Notes under the pieces: generated by a model
What the model was told of the DNA's origin: nothing
Database searches by the model: none
Seen by the model: the letters and a program-made list of their open reading frames with translations, nothing else
Shown: positions 11,801 to 23,642 of the stretch, one piece after another
Numbering within the stretch: the first letter of the stretch is position 1
Layout of the letters: each line of letters opens with the position of its first letter
Translations under genes and position numbers: made by a program
Assembly: GCA_023897205.1 (NCBI GenBank)
Contig: JAHWDD010000002.1
Location: 5,146,001-5,210,000, forward strand
Direction of reading: 5' to 3'
DNA: 64,000 bases
DNA from: Exophiala sp. HKRS030
Taxonomy: Eukaryota > Ascomycota > Eurotiomycetes > Chaetothyriales > Herpotrichiellaceae

Positions 11801-12483
11801 GAACATCCATCCTCCTTGTCGTATCTTGGTCTTTTTTTTCTTCGCCTTCTCCGCTGCTGGCATCCTTGGCCCTTTTTCTCTATCCTTCTTTCTTGCGAAC
11901 TTAGTCTTTGACTCTCCTCCGAACCGTTGTTTCCTCCATTGTCGCATAACTTTGGTTTCTTCGCCTCCAGTATTCTTCACGGCGATTCCCCACCTCAACC
12001 AATTCTTCGCCCTCAACCCAAGATTCTTTGTCCGACCAGTTTCTTTCCATCCACTCAAGTCAAACTTCTTTGTCTCGCTCAATCATCTGTAACTATTCGA
12101 TAAGCCATCGGACTCCCGCGTGTACGGAAACGGCGCTCTTGTTCTCCCAATACGCGCAAAGAGTAGCCTTAGAAAGAAATGGGAGCCGAGTGCTAGGTGT
12201 GATTGGAGATATATACAAGACTGCGAAATTTGGCGCATGGTTCAGGCGATGGACTATCTATTCCTCCAGTCCTCCAACCAAGCACAATTAGGACCACACA
12301 CATATACACCACAAACAAGACACACTCCGTCCTTGGGCCGACGGTGACATCCAAGTCCCGCGCAAGCCTCGAAACCTCTACCCTCCAAATTTACCTGCTC
12401 ACTTCTCTCACCCTTCCTCTCTGGGACAAGTTTCACCCTCTTCCTCTCGTTCACCGACTCACGAGATACGACCGATTAAAAAT
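8832..12483. other. Gene-poor region, no supported gene
   Basis: Several small open frames exist but none shows family motifs, codon bias or credible splice structure. There is a GGTGAG-type minisatellite near 9960-9995, a palindromic CTACCTAGGTAG near 10010, a CT-rich tract near 10150-10185, and one exact TACGGAGTA at 10617-10625. The pyrimidine-rich stretch at about 11820-12080 looks like a fungal promoter or 5' leader for the small gene that follows. Confidence 0.5.
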
Positions 12484-12784
12484 ATGTGCATCTACTACAC
12501 ATATCACTGGAGTTGCTGTCCAGGGACAGCGAGACCGGCTCCATACTATGTGCATGAGGTGTGTGACAAAGCGACTGCCCCGAAACCAGTCGATGCAGAT
12601 GGCAGACCACTCAAAAAATGCAAAGTTGTACATGAAATTCTCGACGGCGCTGAATCCGACGAGCCCTGTCCTCGTTGTGGGTACGTATCTCTTGTCGATT
12701 GTCCGAAAGAGCGACATCTAATAGGCCATTTGTAGGGTAAAACCCGAAAATTGTGATCAAGTATCACCTTCCGACGACAATTGA
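12484..12784 (+). CDS. Small Cys-rich hypothetical protein, two exons
   Basis: The proposed exons are 12484-12680 and 12736-12784, giving 81 residues. The 55-bp intron begins GTACGT, has a CTAAT branch-like site and ends TTTGTAG. The protein starts MCIYYTYHWSCCPG, has further Cys residues, and the splice completes a CPRCG pair followed by VKPENCDQVS. Small fungal proteins with an MC-aromatic start and a late CxxC are widespread and uncharacterised, and the Cys/His pattern suggests zinc binding. The unspliced frame stops inside the intron two codons before its end, which supports the splice only weakly. The pyrimidine-rich leader upstream fits a promoter. I cannot assign a function. Confidence 0.5.
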
Positions 12785-12935
12785 CGAAATAATGGAAGGC
12801 CCGTTTTGCTGTCTTTGGTGGAGCGGTATTGGAGTTGGGATTTGGAATCTGGGCGGCAAATGAACGAGTATGATGGGTTGTCGGGATCTTTCTAGCGGGA
12901 GTCTTGTCCATGACGGTTTATATGTATATGCATAA

Positions 12936-14078
12936 TTACAAGGACTTGGGTTTCGCGCTGTTGGCAGGTTCTAGGTCGAGTTTGAAATCTTCTCTGACCA
13001 ATTTTTGAATTCCTGCATTGAGGCCGTCGACTTCTCCAGTCCATGCATCACCGCTTCCGGCCCACCTAATCCTGCAATTCGCGTCGACCAGGTACACATA
13101 ACCGACCTGGGAATTGAGCAGACCAATGGCATCTCGAATCTCATCGGTCAAGCCACGACGAATGTCACGAGGCAGCTTGATCATGAAATACTTTGCCCAC
13201 CTGTCCTGCGGCACCATGCGTCGTAATCGATAGTTGAATATCCAGACGAGCCACGACCGTGCGATGTCGCCTTGCAGGTTTATATCGACCCTCTGCACCG
13301 TTCCATTGCTTTTGTCCAGAAATGTTTGCAGCTGCGGGTTCGCCTCAGGCCCGACAAACGTATCCACTTGTTCACTAGCCCAGTCATTTGCATGAAAACA
13401 GACGACCGAAATCTTGCCTCGGAGCAACGGTGTCGTGTCTCGTCCTCCATTGGGCCCGTCGCCTTCTTTGGCCAAAGTTCTGCCCCACAAGTTGGGGAAG
13501 TAGAGCGCCTTCTCCCTCTTGAACAATCGGTCGTTCGACACAAAGCTCTTGCCCCGGTGATGATCTACCCTGCGCCATTCTTGGAAGTATGGCCGAAGGT
13601 ACGACCGCAGGTAAACCCGCCTGCGCTCCAAAGCTTTCTCGTAGTTGGAGAAATCCTTTCTCCTCTCACCGAACGATCGCGTCTCGAAGGGGACGTTCTG
13701 GCCTGGTTGGGGAGGATGCGGCAGGCCCAACGGGTATGCGAGCACTGATGGCGTGAATACCTCGCCTCTCTCACCTTTGGGGATCGGGATTCGCGAAACG
13801 GCGGATATGCTGTCTGGGTTGCGATCTAGGCCGACGTGAAGTGGTACCTTTTGCGCTGCGATTTCGTGCGGAGTGGGCTTAGGCGCTGAGTTGGGTTCGG
13901 GTTTTGGGGACGGGACTGACTTTGGTGCAGGTTTTAGGCTGGACGTTGAGGTTGACGCATGTCGAAGGAATTGTCTTGTAGCTCTCGGTGGTGCGGTGGT
14001 GCGCAAGAGACATTGGCTGTGTGGGCGTAGTGCCAGAGATGTGAACAGCCCCAGGAATGCGTCTGTACGGGCTGCCAT
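12936..14078 (-). CDS. ATP10: Mitochondrial F1Fo-ATPase assembly factor ATP10
   Basis: An intronless frame of 380 residues. The first 40 residues are rich in Arg, Ser and Ala with almost no acidic residues, as expected of a mitochondrial targeting sequence, and a low-complexity Pro/Lys/Ser stretch follows. The conserved part includes LPLHVG-like ALAYPLGLP context, YLRPYFQEWRRVDHHRGKSF, KALYFPNLWGRTL and ISVVCFHANDWASEQVDTF. The C-terminal block contains GYVYLVDANCRIRWAGSGDA, the Atp10 signature region. Atp10 is an inner-membrane chaperone for Fo subunit 6 in ATP synthase assembly. The gene is divergent from POL4, with about 420 bp between the starts. Confidence 0.9.
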   Translation of the reverse strand: MAARTDAFLGLFTSLALRPHSQCLLRTTAPPRATRQFLRHASTSTSSLKPAPKSVPSPKPEPNSAPKPTPHEIAAQKVPLHVGLDRNPDSISAVSRIPIPKGERGEVFTPSVLAYPLGLPHPPQPGQNVPFETRSFGERRKDFSNYEKALERRRVYLRSYLRPYFQEWRRVDHHRGKSFVSNDRLFKREKALYFPNLWGRTLAKEGDGPNGGRDTTPLLRGKISVVCFHANDWASEQVDTFVGPEANPQLQTFLDKSNGTVQRVDINLQGDIARSWLVWIFNYRLRRMVPQDRWAKYFMIKLPRDIRRGLTDEIRDAIGLLNSQVGYVYLVDANCRIRWAGSGDAWTGEVDGLNAGIQKLVREDFKLDLEPANSAKPKSL

Positions 14079-14371
14079 TATTGCCTGGTTTCCTCCCTTG
14101 CAGTGAACAGCTGCTGGTGAAAGAAAATCTCCCTGTGTGACCGAATGGGTGTGTACGCATGGAGGGACACCAATTTATTTGTCGAGGTGTCGCGTCGGAA
14201 TGTCTTGGCGATCACTGGATCTGGTGCGAATTTCGTGCATTAGTCACTTCGGTTCTTCACGGTATTGCGCTAAGCGTGTCAACTGTTCACTCCGTTACTC
14301 AAATGGTTGTGCGACAACTGTCCCACTACTGACAACCCCACTTCAAATGTCCGTTCCCTTGTGAAATGTGA

Positions 14372-14392
14372 ACGGGAAGTGAAGCTTCCCGT
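14372..14392. repeat. Perfect 8-bp inverted repeat with 5-nt loop
   Basis: ACGGGAAG (14372-14379) and CTTCCCGT (14385-14392) flank TGAAG. It lies in the 420-bp space between the ATP10 and POL4 starts, so it could be an operator for either gene, or chance. Nothing else in this intergenic space was recognised. Confidence 0.5.
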
Positions 14393-14498
14393 GGTTTGCT
14401 AAATCTATGGCGCCTGAAACCCTCTTCGTAGTTTGTGACTCGCTTGACTTGGATCCAAATTCGACCTACATGGCAACTTCCTCTAGCAACGAGCAGAC

Positions 14499-16770
14499 AT
14501 GGCGCTTGGTAGGTCGAAAGAAGAAAAAGTCCAATTCTTCAGAGACTTGTCGCGATTAGACGACTTTGTCGATGAAGAACAAGATCGAGACGAAGACGAA
14601 CTTGAAGTGGCACAATTTTCCCACCGTTCTCTCATCAAGACATCAAGACAATCCTACTATGGTAAACCACTCGAAACACGTGTGATCTCTTCAGATGATT
14701 CTGAGAGATCGCTGGCGCCATTTCGGTCGAGTGTAGCTCCTGAATCTCTAAAACCAAGGTCGTTCACAGCAGGTGGGAAGCGCAAGAGACGATCTTCCAG
14801 ATCCTCTCCAAAGCCGGCTTTGCGAAGTGCAAAGACAGCACCCCTTCAAACCCCTCCAGCGTCATCTCCAGTACGAAGTTTTGAAGGTGCGGTGTCGATT
14901 CCTCTGCGGCGAGTGCAGTCCGACCTCGATATAGCAATGCCAAAGAAGAGGAAGGGTGACAAGAAGCTCGAAGAAATCCCGCAAGAGCGGCAGATATTCC
15001 AAGGACTTACCTTCTGTAGGCAGTCATACTGACCTAACCTACGGATACTGACATAGTTCATAGTCTTCGTCCCGCCAAATGATGACAATCCCACCCGTCG
15101 TTTTCGGATAAGAAAGAGTATCCAATACGGCGCAGTTTGGGCGCGTAAATGCAGCAGCGATGTCACGCACATCATTGTATGTGATGGTCTGAATGCCGAA
15201 ACCTTGATACGGTACTTCAAAGGCAATAGCATTCCAGTCAGTTTCGTGGACGTCCGATTTTTGATACGCTGACTGAGAAGTACAGGCTGACCCTGTCCTT
15301 GTTCGAGATCAATGGTTGGTAGAATCCATCAAATCAAGATTTCTGCGCGAAACCCACTGGCAGAGATTTCAGGTTGAAGGGTTGAGTGTTACTGAACACC
15401 AAACCTCCAGTCAGGCTTCCCGACAAGATGAGCCTGACGCGGATTTCTATGCGAATGACGGCGAAGGGCGTGCAAGTCAAGCCCATGCTGATGGCATGAG
15501 GACAATGAGCCTTTCTACTAACCGCACATCCAAGGTCGTTAATGAAATCTCGAGTGTTGACCGGCTGGCCGACATGACAGCCGAGCTTCGCAATGCCCTG
15601 GAGGACGTAAAAGCCCTCAAAAATCTCGATTTCAGTCCCAGTTTCAATGATGATTCGAACTCAAAAACAGAGTCTGGCGACGACGATCCGGCATTGACGA
15701 TGCTTATCACAAATGACAAGATTCAGAAGGAAAACCAAGGCTTTCAATGCATGGAAAGGTATCATGGTGACGACAAAAACAATCCTAATCACCGGACCAT
15801 AGAGATTTTGCAGCAGATGGCGAGCTATTACGACCGTGTCGGGGATCATTGGCGTACGACAGCTTATCGAAAGGCCATTTCCGCTTTGAAGAAGCAGAGG
15901 GAGCACATTCGTACCAAGGAACAGGCTCTCGCCATTCCAATGATCGGCGAACGTTTGGCAGAAAAGATTGGAGAAATAGTCGCGACCGATCGGCTTCGTC
16001 GACTCGAAGAAACCACCAAAGATCCCTACGATCAGATTCTTCAATTGTTTATGGGAATATATGGCGTTGGATATTCGACTGCTGTACGATGGATCGCGCA
16101 AGGGCACCGTAATTTCCAGGATCTGCGTCTCAGGGCAAACTTAAGCCACAGTCAACGCATTGGCATTGATCATTATGATGATTTTCTCCAGCGTATACCG
16201 CGGGCGGAAGTCGAACAGCATGGTGCGATGGTCAAGAAAGCCCTGAAAGCAGCGGATCCCGGTTTGCAAGGCATCATTGGTGGATCTTATCGTCGAGGTG
16301 CAAGCGATTCTAGTGATATCGACCTCATAATCACCAAACGGGATGCGACCTTGGAACATATTCGAACATTACTGGTCGAGGTAGTCATTCCTGACCTGAC
16401 CACTCAAGGATTCCTAAAAGCAGCGCTTGCAGTTGGCGGGCGTCACGAAACCTCGTCCAAGTGGCATGGCGCATCCGCTCTCCCTGGGTCAACAACATGG
16501 CGTCGAATTGACCTTCTCTTCGTACCGTGGGACGAACTTGGGGCCGCGCTAATATATTTCACAGGCAACGACATCTTCAATCGGAGTTTGAGGTTGCTGG
16601 CGAGTCGCAAGAACATGAGACTTAATCAGCGCGGGTTATATAGAGATGTCATGCGCGGACGTGGGAGAGAGAAGGTCACCGATGGAAATTTGCTTGAGGG
16701 TCATGACGAGAAACGCATCTTCGACATTCTGGGCGTGCCTTATCGACCACCCGAACATCGACAGTGTTGA
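14499..16770 (+). CDS. POL4: Family X DNA polymerase (Pol4 / Pol lambda type), three exons
   Basis: The exons are 14499-15015, 15064-15236 and 15286-16770, giving 724 residues. The introns are 48 and 49 bp, begin GTAGGC and GTCAGT, and end CATAG and TACAG. A Ser/Lys-rich nuclear-signal-like N-terminus precedes a BRCT-type domain (about residues 165-255, with the second intron inside it). Helix-hairpin-helix elements follow at ALAIPMIGERLAEKI and YGVGYSTAVRWIAQG. The polymerase X signature GGSYRRGASDSSDIDLIIT carries the metal-binding Asp574 and Asp576, and the third catalytic Asp is in WRRIDLLFVPW (Asp639). The C-terminus has the thumb region. Such enzymes fill short gaps in base excision repair and end joining in the nucleus. 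All catalytic residues are present. Confidence 0.93.
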
Positions 16771-17506
16771 GTTGTGAAGACCATGGAAGAGCATTTTAGA
16801 CCAACAGAATCATGTGATATTCTTAGAGGCTGAGATGAGTAGAATTTGCTTCCATAGAGCCGTTAATTGATGAACCTGGTGAGCGGTACGAGCCTCGAAG
16901 AGATATCCGAATCCAAGTCGAAGCAGGCAGATGTTGCTCACCGCCTTCACAGTTCGTTAATCCATGTTCGGCGATGATGCCATTGGCTAGCCTCGTTTCC
17001 TATTCTAGATAATTTCTACATACCTCCGCACTCCTTCTTTAACATTTCGGATTGAAGAACATCTCTAGGGCTTTGTTATCATCTATAAATTATGATAATC
17101 AGCCGGATCAATCCGTAAAGGAAGGATAGAATGTTTGGTTGTCATGTTATTCCATCAGCCTTGTGGAGCCGGAAATAAAATAACCCGCGAGGCTTGGCAG
17201 GCGGTGAGCGCATTTTGCTGGTACCAAATCTTCTGTGCAGATCATCTCTCGAGTCTCAGAAGAAGCCTCACAACATCGCATCAACAACTATATCTGTGGA
17301 TGTTCATACATCCCTTGTAGTCTTGCAAAAGACTCCTTGAGGCGGGAGATGTGTTGTTATTTTTTCCCGCCGGAAATCGATCCTCTTTCTGATTCCTAAA
17401 TATCAAGCCTCGTTGGCAGACTCTTCACAGCGAACTCCCGCTGCCTCATAACATTCCTCCGATAACCCGAAATCCTCATCCCCAACCCAACCACAAAAAA
17501 GCCACC
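16771..17506. other. Intergenic, POL4 3' flank and promoter of the next gene
   Basis: No protein-like frame was seen. A 7-bp inverted pair GGCGGGA (about 17342) and TCCCGCC (about 17367) lies about 140 bp before the next start codon. Its resemblance to an E2F-like site is noted but unproven. Confidence 0.5.
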
Positions 17507-19733
17507 ATGGGCCGCCGACCCAATCCATTATTGGTGGAATATTTCAATAGAGGAAAGAAGATCAATGAACGATCCAATCGCTATGAACATACGTGCAAGC
17601 TTTGTGGAGAGTATTTCCCAAAAGGTCGCATCGAATACCTTCTCGGTCACCTGACAAAGAAATGTATTGGTCTATCAATGGCGGAGAAGACAAAGATAGT
17701 TTTACGTTTACATGACTTGACCGACCCCAGCACTGAGGTGGAAGCAAACCACATCGCAGAAGATGCTTCGCATTCACGTGAGGGCGTTACAGTCAATTTA
17801 CCATTCTCACCAGGTCGGCAACAGAATTTCAATGCTTTGAATGTCCTTGCAGAAGCCTCTCGCAGGGTGGGTGGAGGAAAGTCGCCAATTACAGGCTACA
17901 GCGCTGCAGATCAGGTTCTAGCTCATGAGCAGGCGGGACAAAACGTTCCTCTAGACCCTCAGCTCGATGTTGACACTTTCACACGTCAATTCTGGGAAGC
18001 TTCTGATGATGGCATGGGCACAAGAAACCATGGTAAGCACATTATCTTCCATTTCTGCTGATGACTCACTCGATTCAGGATTTACATTCTCAAGCGCACA
18101 GCCCATGACGGCCATGTATGCTTATATGCATGGAGGACCACCAGTATCACAGGAAGATATCACCGGATCATTACCACTGGTCGCTACAAGCTCCCCAGAC
18201 CTCAGTACAATCGCGGCATCGGCCAGTGGCATTCTCGATTCTGGCATTGCAATCTCACAGGAAGACGAATCCTCCACACTTCTGGAAGGCCTGCAAGACC
18301 ACGCCTTGCAACATGATCGTTCCCAGTATAATTGGTCTACTGCTCCTCAGCAAGTCAGTGAAGAGCAGGACACAAAACCACTTGGTCCCTCTGCAACATT
18401 GCCAAATGATGCTAGCGAAAGTGCGTCTCAACTCCTAAGGCCCATAGCAATGAACCCGACATCTCGTCCTGCAAACTTCATAACAGAATCTGGAACTCCT
18501 AGCAAAGTACAAAAACCCAAGTCACGCGGTAAATTTGCACCAGACCGGAGAAAGGAAGTTCGTGAACTTCGGAAAGTCGGCGCATGCATGCGTTGTCGCA
18601 TGCTCAAGAAAGTATGTTCACAAGAAACACCATGTCAGACTTGTGCATCTGTGGAGACACCACGACTATGGAAACATTCATGTGTACGAACAAAGCTGGT
18701 GGAAACATTTCCACTATACCTACTGAATTCTTTTGGTGCGACGGCATTTCAAGAATACAATCTTTTCAAAGCGCAGGCAGACTTCCAGCCCATCGATACA
18801 GTCATACAGGTCAGCGCTTATGACGAACCGCCAATTTCGCTCAAAGGTCTTCGGGCTCATCCCCGACAAGGACAGCTTATGGACAACCCTCATGATATTC
18901 CTGCCTTGGGAAACACTCTGTCGATCAACATGGAAAGTGAGAATGTAACACCCAAAATCGAACAGTATCTCCGAGATGCTAGTATCCATTATATTTCACA
19001 GCATGAGACTTGTCCAGTGCTGAAGGCTAGCTTGAATGCTGCCGTTGCTATAAGAGACGCCGAACTTTCTTCGAACACGTCATCAGAGAAAAAGGACAAC
19101 CTTGTTGCTGACGTGATCGATCTGTGCACGGCAACAATCATCCTAACAGAAGCAAACCTGCAATGGAAACTCTCTATGAATGGCGGCTCTGATGGGCGAC
19201 AAGCAACTAATGAGACGGGTTATACATTCTCCAATAACCTAATCATTGCTCAGCTGTACGCGGTGATTGAAAAGCGTGCTGCAATCTTGTATCGAACGTC
19301 GATGCACCATTTCGAACAACGAGTTCTCTCACGACACAAGAGCAGCAACTTTGAAACGTTCTTAGCAGCATTTTTGCTCCTGACGTGCGCGGAAAGAATG
19401 ACGTGGCTATTTCATACCTACGATAGTGAAGAGAAGAGATCGAGATGGCCACTCTCTCACACAGTTCCCGGTGACTTTCTGTCAAAAGGCGAGCGACTTT
19501 CTTCGTCGATTCATATGATGCTGCATTTGAGACAGGTCGAACCGAAAGTGCAGCTTGACACTCCAACCGATCGTCTCATCGCACAGAATAAAGAAGACGG
19601 CGATTTGGCAGCGTGGCTAGGCAACGTCGGGTGGACGGGAAGTATGCTGAAGCAGCGACAAGCATCGGCATTCGATCCATCTAACAACCATTCTCTTGAT
19701 GGAATCTTGTCGTCGAGACTTTTGCAGGTTTGA
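17507..19733 (+). CDS. Putative transcription factor with N-terminal C2HC (BED-like) finger and Zn2Cys6 cluster, two exons
   Basis: The exons are 17507-18032 and 18079-19733 (intron GTAAGC to TTCAG, 46 bp), giving 726 residues. The N-terminus MGRRPNPLLVEYFNRGKKI leads into a finger with Cys30, Cys33, His48 and Cys53, resembling BED fingers. A second cluster sits mid-protein: Cys345, Cys348, Cys355, Cys361, Cys364 and Cys377. This is a Zn2Cys6 pattern with an unusually long last spacing, preceded by a basic KFAPDRRKEVRELRK. The C-terminal 350 residues are helical, like a fungal regulatory domain. The combination suggests a nuclear DNA-binding regulator; the target genes are unknown. Nothing nearby forms a pathway with it. 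Confidence 0.8.
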
Positions 19734-22522
19734 AAGCCGAGCGACAGGGGAAACTGCCAGTCGCGAGGAAAGGGTTTCCATGAGCAGGAGAGGTCCGAAG
19801 CTGAAAGATAGACCCTCAATTACGGCAGCAGTGGGCGAAGCACTGAAATCGATAGCCACATGAACAATAATGACGAGCCGACTCGGAGACATGGTTAGTC
19901 AGTCACTCCACCGAGAACCTCTTGTTTCTCCTGGCGGTGTGACAGACGAGATGTCGACATTTGTTCCAGTGGGTGTGTACACAAAGGACGATGATGTGAC
20001 GATTACACGAAGAGACGATTATGAAATTATGGCTTGGATTTGTCACTCGAAGCGAGGCCACGGAAAAAGAAGCAAGATACCCCCTGAAAAGTTTAGTGGG
20101 CTTGGACGGAGACGATGATAATGATGATGTTAATGTTCACGCGGATGTTCCCAAGCCTTTTCTTTTAACGTCAGTATTCAATAGCTGCAATACCATGGCA
20201 TCAAACCTAGATTCGTTGACCTAGTAGAAATCTGTTCTGATAGCGGACTGATCAGCCGATAGGCATTTGAAGTGTCCATACTGACAGTAGGTCCACCCGC
20301 TCGGCGACGAGATATATTCAATGATCTCATCTGATCCGGACAAGAGCGAGTCTCTCTTCACGCCTGGCTGGTGCATCTGGCGTACCCATATTTACCTTCG
20401 AAGGCCGCAGCGGCCAGGCTCGAGGGATTAACCCCCGTACTTTGTAACGCACCTACGTCCACCTCAATTTGTGATCATACAAGCCTGTACGAAAGACCTA
20501 GTAGAATATGAACCCCAAAAACCCGCCGACCGACAGAACCCCCATGAAGAGTTGAACTCCCATAAAGAGTAGACCTGTTAACCCTTGTTCTTGACACGCA
20601 GCGACAACAGCAAGCGCAATATCAAAGCCCTTTGAAAACATGAAACCTCAAAGGGGTCCAAAGACGAGGAATGACAGGTTGACAATGCGAGCACTTAGGC
20701 ACGGTGGCACAACGTATGAAATGAAACAACTTCGTTGCAGCCGACGTCATTGACATTTCGGTCGGCTGGAGAGACGGAGGATTCTTGTCTGGGCAAGCCC
20801 TTTCCTCCCCCCTTTGAGGGCCGATCTTCGTGTCCATAACCAGTATATAGTAGATATGCCATGACTCGCCAGTATGACTTACCTCTCTGCTGGGCTTTTG
20901 GAGGGGGGTGGGGGTAGCGAGAGATGACTGACTTTGCCATTCCAAGGGATCACAGAACCAAATGCACCATCGCAAGCACCATATGTACATAAATGATCCA
21001 GGCCCCGGGGACGCGAACCGGGATGTCAACCTTCGGGTCAACTTTGCATGTATTCATGTATGTGTGTACGTACAAAATGTCCGACGTATCTGTGCAAAGC
21101 ACGGAGTACACAGACATGAGGAGAAATCAGCCGGCGGGCCGTGACAAACAGGGACGCACATAATGTCGTGCGTGACATTGGCGGGAGGCTCGGCGACATC
21201 CGGGAGATCTTTGTCTTTTGGGACAGGAAGAGGACGGGTGGCGCAGTTGGGGAAGGGCAGGGACAGGGCACGACAGAGCAGGTTAAATAGAGCAGGGTAA
21301 GTAAGGTAGTGCAGGATGGGGGTTTCGCAAGGTCAGGGCACCATGTACGTAGATCTGTACATGTGTGTATGTATTTGTGTATGTTGCACAAAAGGGGGAA
21401 ATGAGTCGACCCAATCGGGACAAGATGAGGGCTTAGTCATAGGTCGGAAGGAGAACGGAGCAAGGGGAGAAGGCAAGAAGATGATTCCAGTTTTGAGTTT
21501 TGAAAGCAGGACATGACGAGTCTTGAGCAGAAAGAGGCTGAGAAGGCTGAGCTCACTAGCCCATCTAGAGAGAGAGAGAGAGAGAGCTTACCTGCGTACC
21601 TACCTAGAAGGTCATAGAACCAATGTCAAATCGAGGACAGCGGACCGGGCGGGAAGATAGATAGATAGATAGATCGACGAAAGAGCGGAGATTCCAATTT
21701 CGTTTTTTCGTTTTTCCACCGCTCCGAACCGAAAACGGTGTCGGGACATGAACGGAGACTAGATGCATAATATAGCATATGCACGCCGGCCAGAAGGGTT
21801 AGGGGAAGAAAGGTCTTGTGGAGAGTCATAAATCAGGACTCAAGATTCAGGAGTCAGCAGTCCGCGCAGAGGAGACCGTGCGATGGGTTCACTAGTTAGT
21901 ATTCTATGAAGAGAGATAGAGACGGAGGGAGAGATGGACTTTAAACTGGATGGTAAGTAGATGTCTGCACAGAATACTCGGAGGGTATATGATATGGCTT
22001 AAAAGAGGTTATGAAATCTATGGGAAGTTAAGACGTTATTAAAGTCTCCGGGTTAGTTCGTTAGTCATAACTCAATTACACATCAACGAGCAGGTTGCAG
22101 GGGAGATTTTCCGCCTAATTTGGTGCCCAGCGCCCGCCGCTTTTGGAGGCTTTCTTCCCTCGATATCAAGATCGTGAATAGCTTGGGATTCACAATGTAC
22201 TTATGAGCAATACTAGGTGGTATCTCTGGGATTGATGACGAAGTCGACGGTAGAGTGTAGTGTGTGCTCGTAGGGAGCTAGGTTCTATATAACATCGAGA
22301 TGACGGGGTGACCTGTCGTGCCTAATGGAATATTCAGCAAGGTATGCACTGTAAATCCGTGACATGAGGACGCCGTTAGTTAGAAGGCCTTGGCTCTTGG
22401 CATGAGCCAGAATCACAGCCGAGCATTTTATCACAAGGCTACCTGAAATTGACTTCCTACTTCCAAGCAAGTCACCATTTAACCCATCGGCTTCAACTCG
22501 AGGGGTTTTCTGTGTGTTGAAA
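19734..22522. other. Intergenic region with microsatellites
   Basis: No convincing gene was found on either strand. It holds an (AG)n tract (21567-21585), a GATA tract (21655-21674), C-rich and G-rich patches near 20800-20930, and TGTGTATGT-like words near 21055-21075 and 21360-21385. Confidence 0.5.
21567..21674. repeat. Simple repeats (AG)n and (GATA)n
   Basis: Two microsatellites about 70 bp apart: alternating AG at 21567-21585 and five GATA-type units at 21655-21674. Confidence 0.9.
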
Positions 22523-23461
22523 ATGGCCGATTCGTTTTCAGATGCTGAGATAATCCAGCGCTGCAACGCGGCTACCCCGATCTAATTCTCGGCGGCCTAG
22601 AGGAGGGTAACAAAGTCGTCAAACTCAGCAAAAACTTAGCAGTCAAGTTTGGATTCATGCTCAGTGAGGATGAGGCGCGCAATCAAGCAAAAGCTCATGA
22701 ACTCCTCGACCCTAGTATTGTCCGAGTGCCCAGAGTCCATCGGTATTTCATGGACTCTAATAGGCATGGCTATATTCTTATGGATCTTATGGAAGGTGTC
22801 GTTAGGGATTCTATCACCGAAGCCTCTCAGATACGCGATATGTCGCGAATTTTAGAGCACTTTGCATCTATTAAATCTCAGAAACCTGGCTCGCTTGGAG
22901 GTGGGCCCTCTCGCTGCTTTCTCTTCGGTGATTCCGATGATCCTATATTTGAATCCGTCGAAGCTATGGAGGCGTGGTTCAATGTTCGGCTTCTAGACCC
23001 ATCGACAAAGATCTCGTTTACGGGACTAGACCTAGTTTTCTGCCATTTAGATCTATTTCCTCGGAATATCCTCTGGCTTGGCGATCAGCCACCTTGTATA
23101 CTGGATTGGGCATCTGCAGGATTCTACCCAAGAATATTTGAGAGGTGCTCTCAACTCATCACACAACAGCCGGAGGAGAACAAAGTAATTCTGGACGAGC
23201 CCATTTCCCACTTTGAGTCGGTCCAAGTTGATCTAGTACTCAAAGCGTGGTGGAATAGCATACGGTATTGTTTGTAAGTAGACTCTTGTGATTTCTCTTG
23301 TCGAAGTAGCTAATTTTGGGTATAGTTCGCGCCAAATAACAGAAGAGATTGAAGTCCATATTGATCCCGCCGAGCTTCCACCTCTCTATTACCCCATCCC
23401 TGAGAGCTGTCTTGATGACTCAGGCTATGAAGAGGAGCGAGTCAATCTTCTGACTAAGTGA
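22523..23461 (+). CDS. Aminoglycoside phosphotransferase (APH)-family protein, two exons, one frame break
   Basis: The start MADSFSDAEIIQRCNAATP is in one frame and GGLEEGNKVVKLSKNLAVKF in the next. A missing base in the CCCC run at 22575-22578 joins them as ATP-DLILGG. Exons 22523-23273 and 23326-23461 (intron GTAAGT to TATAG) then give 295 residues. The kinase-fold features are visible: VVKLSKNLAVKFG (nucleotide-binding Lys), the catalytic HLDLFPRNILW, and the metal-binding ILDWASAGFYP. Fungal genomes carry many APH-fold proteins with this MADSxSD start; their substrates are mostly unknown and need not be antibiotics. The break could be a real mutation in this accessory gene, but it matches the homopolymer pattern in essential genes elsewhere in the window. 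Without correction the only in-frame start is 22657. Confidence 0.8.
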
Positions 23462-23642
23462 TAATCAAACGGGGTGATTTTGTTTTGCTGAATCACGTAA
23501 GAGCTGGAAACAAGATGATTTGATATACGGGTACAAGCAGCAATTTACTTGGATGAGTGCGTATGACCTAGATAACCACCCCCTGCTTCTCAATGCTGAC
23601 TGCACAGAGTCAAAGACCCTCTGTTAAATGATAGTCCACAAC

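Noticed and set aside
11678..12082. Minus-strand Lys/Arg-rich frame of 134 codons
   Set aside because: Its composition follows from a CT-rich leader on the + strand, and it has no motif or splice support.
20995..21040. tRNA-like T-arm (GGGACGCGAACCGGGA)
   Set aside because: No matching acceptor, D or anticodon arms at the right spacing on either strand.
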